Source of the DNA: Oscillospiraceae bacterium
GTDB lineage: Bacteria; Bacillota; Clostridia; Oscillospirales; Acutalibacteraceae
NCBI GenBank assembly: GCA_009786735.1
Contig: WQRM01000045.1
Span: 1 to 5,930, forward strand
Direction of reading: 5' to 3'
Length of the DNA: 5,930 nt
Shown one piece after another: positions 1-4,117 of this stretch; position 1 is the first letter of the stretch, and every line of letters begins with the position of its first letter. A program made the position numbers and the translations under genes. The notes under the pieces are model-generated. The model saw only the letters and a list, made by a program, of their open reading frames with translations. It searched no databases and was not told where the DNA came from.

Positions 1-795
1 GCAGGCAATCCTGGTCCTGCTGGCGTTGCAGGACCTCAAGGTCTCACCGGTCCTCAAGGTCCCGCTGGTCCTGTCGGACCTCAAGGTCCCGCGGGTCCTG
101 CAACTGGGGTGCCCGGTCCCGCAGGCCCTCCCGGTCCAGCTGGTGGCGGTTCAATTGCAATTCCCAACAGCAACCTCAACGAAGTCCGCGTAGAGGGTAC
201 ATACCGCGTTACCGTTGCCACCACCAACAGTCCATTGCCAACCGGCGTGAACGAGCAGTCAGCCGTGTTACGCGTCATTTTGGCTGCAGCAACGCGCATC
301 AAGCAAATCCTCCACTACGACAACGGCAGAACCTTCGAGCGTCATATACGCACCGCATCATTTTTACCCTCGGTCTGGCGTGAAATCCCAACGGCCGCTG
401 CCAACGGTCGCGCCGAGTGGATCACACCACATGGCATTACCTTTGCCCCGGGCTATTTTAACCGCGACGGTCTCACGCGGATTTCGCGCGACCCCTTTGG
501 CATGGTATACTTGCACTTGACCATAGTCAGGGGCACAGTAAATGGTATGCATCTCTTCCCAACAACCGGCGGGACATTCATAGTTGCCACGTTGCCGGTG
601 GGCTTTCGCCCGCACACCCCAGCGACCTTCGCCGGCGCCTACATGGATCGCATAGAGCCGGAAGAAAACGGGGGAAGATTGCTCGCCCCGGCTATTCCTG
701 TGACCATTAACGCCGCAGGACAGGTGCTAATCATGCCCACAACAACCGCAAACGCCACATCGTTTGATTTGTGTATCGCCTTCAGGGCACAGTAG
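1..795 (+). CDS. Collagen-like protein with phage tail-fibre type C-terminus (5' partial)
   Basis: The reading frame is open from the first base, so the start lies upstream; 264 residues remain. Residues 2-50 are Gly-X-Y collagen-like triplets rich in Pro, Ala and Gln, with one interruption where an extra Thr (residue 35) makes a four-residue step. Residues about 55-130 resemble the knob-like module of phage and pyocin tail fibres: an NLNEV...GTYRV start, a run of beta-strand-like sequence with IKQILHYDNGRTFERH, and a closing VWREI (residues 125-129). Residues about 145-264 resemble a phage tail-fibre tip, including a VATLPVGFRP stretch (195-204) and a late ITINAAGQV-type strand. I infer an extracellular trimeric fibre, either a phage or tailocin receptor-binding protein or a surface adhesin built from such parts. 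The GTG at 109 is only an internal codon. No other phage gene is visible, so prophage membership is unproven. The collagen part is certain; the tail-fibre assignment is from remembered family patterns. Confidence 0.8.
   Translation, partial: AGNPGPAGVAGPQGLTGPQGPAGPVGPQGPAGPATGVPGPAGPPGPAGGGSIAIPNSNLNEVRVEGTYRVTVATTNSPLPTGVNEQSAVLRVILAAATRIKQILHYDNGRTFERHIRTASFLPSVWREIPTAAANGRAEWITPHGITFAPGYFNRDGLTRISRDPFGMVYLHLTIVRGTVNGMHLFPTTGGTFIVATLPVGFRPHTPATFAGAYMDRIEPEENGGRLLAPAIPVTINAAGQVLIMPTTTANATSFDLCIAFRAQ
4..150 (+). repeat. Gly-X-Y coding tandem repeat
   Basis: Degenerate 9-base periodicity encodes collagen-like triplets. The unit GGACCTCAAGGT and its variant GGTCCTCAAGGT recur three times (near 29, 50 and 77), and GGTCCTG/GGTCC units recur between them. 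This kind of repeat can change copy number by slippage. The left end continues beyond the window. Confidence 0.8.
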
Positions 796-822
796 TGCAT
801 CGCGCCAAACCAATTGGATAAA

Positions 823-864
823 AATCCCCATTGTGCGGCAAAAATTTGCCGAAAGATGGGGATT
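823..864 (+). terminator. Long two-part hairpin after the collagen-like gene, probable terminator
   Basis: An outer stem AATCCCCAT (823-831) pairs perfectly with ATGGGGATT (856-864). Inside it, CGGCAAA (836-842) pairs with TTTGCCG (845-851). The two stems are separated by a small internal loop (TGTG/AAAG). The hairpin begins 27 bases after the stop codon and is followed by CAACCTTTT, a short and imperfect T-tract. Its position between the stop codon and the next promoter fits a rho-independent terminator. It could also be a folded repeat element. Confidence 0.55.
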
Positions 865-910
865 CAACCTTTTAACGCCCGAATGCGCTCACTTTTTTTG
901 GCGAAAGGGG

Positions 911-939
911 TTGACTGCAGCGCGTTAATGGTGTATTGT
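911..939 (+). promoter_or_regulatory. Sigma-70/sigma-A type promoter for the secreted protein
   Basis: TTGACT (911-916; five of six consensus bases) is followed after 17 bases by TATTGT (934-939; four of six). Transcription would start near 946, about 30 bases before the ATG at 977. This places the alternative GTG at 938 inside the -10 element and rules it out as a start. Confidence 0.65.
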
Positions 940-976
940 GATAAAGCGACCTACAAAAGAAAGGACGAAACAACCC

Positions 977-1762
977 ATGTTTAACATAAAAACCCGCAAG
1001 ACAGCATCCGCAGCGCTCATCTGCCTGTTTCTGGCTGCACTGCTGGTGATTCCCGTTGCCGCGCAGCAAACCGTCAACAGCAGCAGCTACAATGCCCAAG
1101 TGCTCACCACAGTCACCACGCGTACGCGCGTCAGCGGCTTTTCGCAGCTCTATCAAGAAACGGTCAACGGCGCTGTGCAGTTTGTGTGGGGCGTGGGCAA
1201 CACCGTGATGCCCGCAGCATACCACGACGGCACACATTATCTCGCGCTAATGGACTCCGGTCTGTTTCTCCCCATCGAGCCCGCTAGCCCCCTGGATCGC
1301 TTTGTCTTTGAGCAAGGCTTCCGCTGGTACGGCCCCGACGGCATCTTCGGCACGCAAGACGATCGCATGTTCACCCTAGAGCATGTCATGGAAGACCTCG
1401 AAGAAGGTCTGGACGATGAATCTGCGGCAGCCTGGAACGCCATCGGTATGGTTATCCCCGACTGGCCGCTCATTGAACGTGCCAGCATGGGCGAAACCAG
1501 CAGCACCACAGAAGGCAACGACGACAGTAACGATAACGACAATGACAACGATACCGGCAATGACAGCACGAATGATGACAACGACGAAGATGACGACGCG
1601 CTGGGCACTTCCCCTTCCTCCACGCCCGGTTTCCCGCAAACGGGTTTTACCCTCACGCCGGGTGCCGTGATTGCCGCGTTGATTCTCTCCGCCGGCGCAG
1701 GCTACGTAGGCATTGCCTACGCCAAAAAAGTCAAAGATGACAAAGCCGAAGACGCCGCCTAA
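977..1762 (+). CDS. Secreted protein with Asp/Asn-rich linker and FPQTG sortase-type anchor
   Basis: This is a 261-residue protein of unrecognised family. The ATG at 977 follows AAAGGAC (spacing about 11) and gives a textbook signal peptide: basic MFNIKTRK, hydrophobic core 9-27, and likely cleavage after VAA (27-29). Residues 30-178 form the exported core, with an aromatic region and a GPDGIFGTQDD loop (119-129) that looks like a calcium-binding or EF-hand-like turn. Residues 181-207 are almost wholly Asp and Asn, followed by a Ser/Thr/Pro stretch. The C-terminus has the order expected of a sorting signal: FPQTG (219-223), hydrophobic segment about 226-249, then KKVK and a short charged tail. 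I infer covalent attachment to peptidoglycan by a sortase, with the acidic linker as wall spacer or calcium binder. Phe replaces the usual Leu of LPXTG. If no sortase accepts it, the protein would stay anchored in the membrane. No sortase gene is in the window. It has its own promoter and a downstream hairpin, so it is probably monocistronic. Confidence 0.85.
   Translation: MFNIKTRKTASAALICLFLAALLVIPVAAQQTVNSSSYNAQVLTTVTTRTRVSGFSQLYQETVNGAVQFVWGVGNTVMPAAYHDGTHYLALMDSGLFLPIEPASPLDRFVFEQGFRWYGPDGIFGTQDDRMFTLEHVMEDLEEGLDDESAAAWNAIGMVIPDWPLIERASMGETSSTTEGNDDSNDNDNDNDTGNDSTNDDNDEDDDALGTSPSSTPGFPQTGFTLTPGAVIAALILSAGAGYVGIAYAKKVKDDKAEDAA
1517..1597 (+). repeat. Low-complexity GAC/AAC/AAT codon tract
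   Basis: This 81-base stretch encodes 27 residues, nearly all Asp or Asn with a few Ser, Thr, Gly and Glu. At DNA level it is an irregular RAY trinucleotide repeat, prone to length variation. Its mirror on the other strand produces long Val/Ile-rich or Ser/Leu-rich open frames that are not real genes. Confidence 0.8.
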
Positions 1763-1807
1763 CTTAGCATTCTTCATGTCCCATGTGGACTTCTCCTCCC
1801 CCTTTAT

Positions 1808-1834
1808 CCCCGCTGCTTTCCCCTAGCAGCGGGG
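1808..1834 (+). terminator. Strong 10-bp hairpin, probable terminator of the secreted-protein gene
   Basis: CCCCGCTGCT (1808-1817) pairs perfectly with AGCAGCGGGG (1825-1834) across a 7-base loop. It lies 45 bases after the stop codon and before the next promoter. The downstream sequence GTACCTCTATCT is only mildly T-rich, so intrinsic termination may be incomplete. The opposite strand has no T-tract either. Confidence 0.55.
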
Positions 1835-1882
1835 GTACCTCTATCTGCGCGCACCCGTTTGGCATTGCCGAGCGGTTTTTTC

Positions 1883-1911
1883 TTGCATTTTTTCCGCAAG
1901 TGTGATAAAAT
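1883..1911 (+). promoter_or_regulatory. Extended -10 promoter of the DUF2130-thyX operon
   Basis: TTGCAT (1883-1888) and TAAAAT (1906-1911) are separated by 17 bases, and TGA directly before the -10 supplies the extended TGn element. Transcription should start near 1918, giving a leader of about 28 bases. An inverted pair CTTGC (1882-1886) and GCAAG (1896-1900) overlaps the -35 and spacer and could be an operator, but that is speculative. Confidence 0.7.
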
Positions 1912-1945
1912 AGGAAGGGAAAACGCAACGCAAGGGAGAAAGAGT

Positions 1946-3073
1946 ATGAATACATCCTCCATCGTTTGCCCGCACTGCAAACAGTCCATCGAAATTTCCG
2001 ATGCCTTTCAACACCAGATTGCCGAGCAAGTTGAAACGCTGCGCAAACAATACGACAACGAAAACCGCGAGAAAATCGAACAAGCCGTGCAAAAAGCACG
2101 CAGCGAAGAACGCATTGCCGCAGAAAAACTCCGCCATCAAGCCAAAGACGCACAGGACAACGAAAAACAGCTGCGACAAACGCAAAAAACGCTGCTCGAA
2201 GAGCTAAGCCAAGCGAAGAAGGCACAAGCCGACGCCGAGCTCGCCGCCCGCAAAGAGCTCCTCGCCAAAGAGCAAGCCATTCGCGAGGAAGCCGCTAAGC
2301 ACGCCGCAGAAGAAGCCAAAACCAAACTGCAAGAACAAGAGGCAACCATCGGCAAGCTGCGCGAACAGCTCACGGACGCAAAACGTGTTGCCGAGCAAGG
2401 CTCGCAGCAGCTGCAAGGCGAGGTGCTCGAGCTAGACATCGAGCAAGGTCTGCGCAGCAACTTCCCCTACGACACCATCGACGAAGTCAAGAAAGGCGAG
2501 CGCGGCTCAGACATCCGCCAAACTGTCAACGAGCCGTTCTACCAAAACTGCGGTTTGATTTTGTGGGAGTGCAAAAACGTCAAAGCCTACCAAGAAAAAT
2601 GGCTCAGCAAGCTGCGTGAAGAACTGGTGGCAGAAAAAGCCCAAGTCGGCGTGATTGTCTTCAATGGCGGCGATGACTTCAAGAAGCTTGCCGATAACAT
2701 TTGGCTCGTCAAGCCGCGTTACGCCATGATACTTGCGGCTGCGGTGCGCGAAGGCTGCGTCAAAGTGGCCATTGCCAACCGCAACGCGCAAGGCAAAGAC
2801 GTAAAAACGGAGATGATCTACAACTACTTAACCAGCGGCGAATTTGCCAACCGAATCCGATATATCGCTGAGTCTTACGACGAAATGACGAACCTGCTGG
2901 CGCTGGAAAAAAAGCAAACGCAAAAACGCTGGGCAGCGCAAGAAAAAAACATCCAAAAAGCCATGAGCAGCGTTTTCGGCATGACCGGCGATTTGCAAGG
3001 CATCGCAGGGCGCGAAATCCTCGCCTTGCCCGCCATTGAAGATAACGACGAAACAACACAGGAGGCACCATGA
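1946..3073 (+). CDS. DUF2130 family coiled-coil protein with PD-(D/E)XK-like core
   Basis: The protein has 375 residues. The ATG at 1946 is chosen because GGGAG (1934-1938) sits 7 bases upstream and because the frame's earlier start (1859) lies upstream of the promoter. A single CPHC (residues 8-11) at the N-terminus looks like half of a zinc ribbon. Residues about 20-158 are Glu/Lys/Ala/Gln-rich and strongly helical, a long coiled coil. The conserved domain follows: GEVLELDIEQ (158-167), then VKKGERGSDIRQTV with Asp189, then LILWECKN with Glu208 and Lys210, then a beta-strand QVGVIVF. This matches DUF2130 as I remember it. The acidic, D and ExK order is the catalytic pattern of restriction-endonuclease-like nucleases and is similar in layout to RmuC (coiled coil plus nuclease fold). 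Function is unproven in the family; a cytoplasmic DNA-acting role is inference. The last codon overlaps thyX, so the two are co-expressed. The family call is fairly firm, the nuclease call moderate. Confidence 0.85.
   Translation: MNTSSIVCPHCKQSIEISDAFQHQIAEQVETLRKQYDNENREKIEQAVQKARSEERIAAEKLRHQAKDAQDNEKQLRQTQKTLLEELSQAKKAQADAELAARKELLAKEQAIREEAAKHAAEEAKTKLQEQEATIGKLREQLTDAKRVAEQGSQQLQGEVLELDIEQGLRSNFPYDTIDEVKKGERGSDIRQTVNEPFYQNCGLILWECKNVKAYQEKWLSKLREELVAEKAQVGVIVFNGGDDFKKLADNIWLVKPRYAMILAAAVREGCVKVAIANRNAQGKDVKTEMIYNYLTSGEFANRIRYIAESYDEMTNLLALEKKQTQKRWAAQEKNIQKAMSSVFGMTGDLQGIAGREILALPAIEDNDETTQEAP
3060..3073 (+). promoter_or_regulatory. Consensus RBS plus ATGA stop/start overlap
   Basis: A perfect AGGAGG (3060-3065) sits four bases before the thyX ATG (3070-3072). 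That ATG shares bases with the TGA stop (3071-3073) of the upstream gene. This arrangement normally gives translational coupling by terminating ribosomes that restart. Confidence 0.8.
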
Positions 3074-3684
3074 AAATCATCCCCCCCTCATTCGAGTTTG
3101 AACCCATCTGCGGCAACGACATCCTGCGCAAAATCGAGCGCGCCGGTCGCGTGTGCTACAAAAGCGAAGACAAAATCACCGAAACCTCAGCGCAGAAGTT
3201 CGTGGCTGTGCTCATCAAACATGGGCATGAGTCCGTGCTCGAGCACGCGCAAATCACCGCCCGCGTGGTGTGTGACCGCGGCGTGACCCACGAGATCGTC
3301 CGCCACCGCCTCGCGAGCTACAGCCAAGAGAGCACCCGCTACTGCAACTACGCCAAGGGTGCGTTCGGCAGCGAGCTCACCTTCATCAAGCCCTGCTTTT
3401 GGGCGGAGGATTCCCCCCAGTTCGCCCTGTGGCGTGACACAATGCAGCACATCGAGCAGCAATATCTCGCCTTGGTGCAGGCCGGTGCCACCGCCGAGCA
3501 AGCGCGGTCCATCCTGCCCAACAGCCTCAAAACCGAGATTGTCATGAGCCTCAACCTGCGTGCGTGGCGGCACTTTTTCAAGCTGCGTTGTGCCAAGCAG
3601 TCACACCCACAAATGCGCGAAATCGCCTGTGCGATGCTGCAAGCCATGCAGCAGGCCGTGCCGGTGGTGTTCGACGACCTGTAA
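3070..3684 (+). CDS. thyX: Flavin-dependent thymidylate synthase ThyX
   Basis: ThyX makes dTMP from dUMP using methylene-tetrahydrofolate as carbon donor and FAD with NAD(P)H as reductant (EC 2.1.1.148). It acts as a cytoplasmic homotetramer and replaces ThyA in many bacteria. The 204 residues contain the diagnostic RHRx7S motif: RHRLASYSQES at 78-88, followed by TR (89-90). HGHESVLEH (51-59) is the typical FAD/dUMP-site helix region. LPNSLKTEIVMSLNLRAWRHF, which spans the stretch just after residue 147, and the RCAKQSHPQMREI segment near the end are the usual C-terminal substrate-binding elements. Length is near the family norm of about 200-250 residues. It is the second gene of an operon with the DUF2130 gene and has no promoter of its own. 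A promoter for the next gene begins five bases after its stop. No sign of damage. Confidence 0.96.
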   Translation: MKIIPPSFEFEPICGNDILRKIERAGRVCYKSEDKITETSAQKFVAVLIKHGHESVLEHAQITARVVCDRGVTHEIVRHRLASYSQESTRYCNYAKGAFGSELTFIKPCFWAEDSPQFALWRDTMQHIEQQYLALVQAGATAEQARSILPNSLKTEIVMSLNLRAWRHFFKLRCAKQSHPQMREIACAMLQAMQQAVPVVFDDL

Positions 3685-3685
3685 G

Positions 3686-3709
3686 CGCTTGCATTTTTTG
3701 CAAAAAGCG
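3686..3709 (+). promoter_or_regulatory. Dyad overlapping the -35 region, possible operator
   Basis: CGCTT (3686-3690) pairs with AAGCG (3705-3709), and GCA (3691-3693) with TGC (3699-3701), with a 3-base bulge. The dyad covers the -35 hexamer and most of the spacer of the next promoter, a normal place for a repressor site. It begins right after the thyX stop and could instead act as a weak terminator, but no T-tract follows it. Confidence 0.4.
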
Positions 3710-3717
3710 TGTATAAT
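3689..3717 (+). promoter_or_regulatory. Near-consensus promoter of the 56-residue gene
   Basis: TTGCAT (3689-3694) and a perfect TATAAT (3712-3717) are separated by 17 bases. Transcription should begin near 3724-3725, so the leader is only about 11-12 bases and almost begins with the ribosome binding site. Its -35 and first spacer bases (CTTGCATTTTTT) are identical to those of the promoter at 1883. Confidence 0.75.
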
Positions 3718-3735
3718 AGTATTGAGGTGATCATA

Positions 3736-3906
3736 ATGTCAAGAACTCCGCAGCCCAAAACATTAGAGCGTATGCTCGATCAACTGGACGAAATGCGCAT
3801 TTTGCTCATGCTCGAAGAAAGTGACCGCGATGTCGCCGAGGGCAACATGATTCCCTTTGAGGAAGGTTTTGCGAGATTGTTTGCGTCGTTGGCGCTCACC
3901 GCTTAA
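3736..3906 (+). CDS. Small acidic protein, orphan antitoxin-like
   Basis: This 56-residue protein starts at the ATG at 3736, five bases after GAGGTGA (3724-3730); the in-frame GTG at 3709 overlaps the promoter and is rejected. Residues 8-30 form an amphipathic helix (KTLERMLDQLDEMRILLML). It is followed by EESDRDVAEGNMIPFEEGF (27-45) and a short Leu/Ala-rich tail. The ESDxDVAEGxxIPxEE pattern recalls the C-terminal toxin-binding part of Phd/YefM or RelB type antitoxins. If so, the usual N-terminal DNA-binding half is missing, and no toxin gene lies within the 211 bases downstream or upstream. It could be a free-standing antitoxin remnant, an anti-toxin decoy, or an unrelated small protein. 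That it is a real gene is well supported by promoter, RBS and start spacing. Its function is a guess. Confidence 0.65.
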   Translation: MSRTPQPKTLERMLDQLDEMRILLMLEESDRDVAEGNMIPFEEGFARLFASLALTA

Positions 3907-3911
3907 GCCCA

Positions 3912-3924
3912 CGGCCTCGGGCCG
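3912..3924. repeat. Small GC-rich hairpin after the small gene
   Basis: CGGCC (3912-3916) pairs with GGCCG (3920-3924) around a 3-base loop, six bases after the stop codon. There is no T-tract, so it is at best a weak terminator or an mRNA 3'-end stabiliser. Confidence 0.4.
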
Positions 3925-3932
3925 CTTCACGC

Positions 3933-3955
3933 GTAGGGGCGAGCTTTGCTCGTCC
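3933..3955. repeat. GTAGGGGCG hairpin repeat, copy 1
   Basis: GTAGGGGCGAGC, loop TTT, then GCTCGTCC. The stem GGGCGAGC (3937-3944) pairs with GCTCGTCC (3948-3955), with one G-U pair. It shares the 9-base head GTAGGGGCG with the second copy exactly 60 bases downstream. Short repeats with this head are, from memory, widespread between genes in several Clostridia. Confidence 0.6.
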
Positions 3956-3992
3956 GCGCCTCTTCATCTCACTCCGCACAACCCGCAACCTG

Positions 3993-4015
3993 TAGGGGCG
4001 GCAATTTTGCCGCCC
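3993..4015. repeat. GTAGGGGCG hairpin repeat, copy 2
   Basis: GGGCGGCAA (3996-4004) pairs perfectly with TTGCCGCCC (4007-4015), giving a 9-base-pair stem with almost no loop (in practice about 8 pairs and a 4-base loop). The inner stem sequence differs from copy 1, but pairing is kept, so structure rather than sequence is conserved. Confidence 0.65.
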
Positions 4016-4043
4016 AGGCATAAATACTGGCTTAAGATATTAT
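4015..4043 (+). promoter_or_regulatory. Possible weak promoter for the phosphorylase gene
   Basis: CAGGCA (4015-4020; three of six) and TATTAT (4038-4043; five of six) are separated by 17 bases. The start would be near 4050, leaving a leader of about 68 bases that contains the next stem-loop. No better candidate was found between 3907 and 4117, but the -35 is poor. Confidence 0.3.
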
Positions 4044-4045
4044 CC

Positions 4046-4067
4046 CGGGCGGCGGGCGCGCCACCCG
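4046..4067 (+). other. GC-rich stem-loop in the phosphorylase leader
   Basis: CGGGCGGC (4046-4053) pairs with GCCACCCG (4060-4067) except for one C-A mismatch, around a 6-base loop. It sits about 50 bases before the start codon. It may be a degenerate third member of the hairpin repeats, a leader structure, or a weak terminator of upstream readthrough (AAATCTTT follows). Confidence 0.4.
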
Positions 4068-4117
4068 AAATCTTTAGCATCCACTGCACTTAATCTTAAC
4101 ATAACAAAGGATACACT

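Noticed and set aside
4..150. Repeat block considered as a CRISPR or minisatellite array
   Set aside because: The periodicity is 9 bases in frame and encodes Gly-X-Y triplets, with no constant repeat and unique spacers.
938..976. GTG start giving a 274-residue version of the secreted protein
   Set aside because: The GTG overlaps the -10 box (934-939). The ATG at 977 has an RBS and begins directly with a signal peptide.
1237..1777. Long - strand frames opposite the secreted protein (139 and 133 residues)
   Set aside because: They are Ser/Leu- or Val/Ile-rich mirrors of the Asp/Asn repeat tract, without RBS or recognisable domains.
1859..1945. Upstream ATG start giving a 404-residue DUF2130 protein
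   Set aside because: It lies upstream of the promoter, has no RBS, and adds residues encoded by the promoter region. The ATG at 1946 has GGGAG at good spacing.
3857..4093. 78-residue + strand frame over the end of the small gene and the hairpin repeats
   Set aside because: It crosses several palindromes, has no RBS, and its sequence (Pro/Arg/Ala mixture) shows no family pattern.
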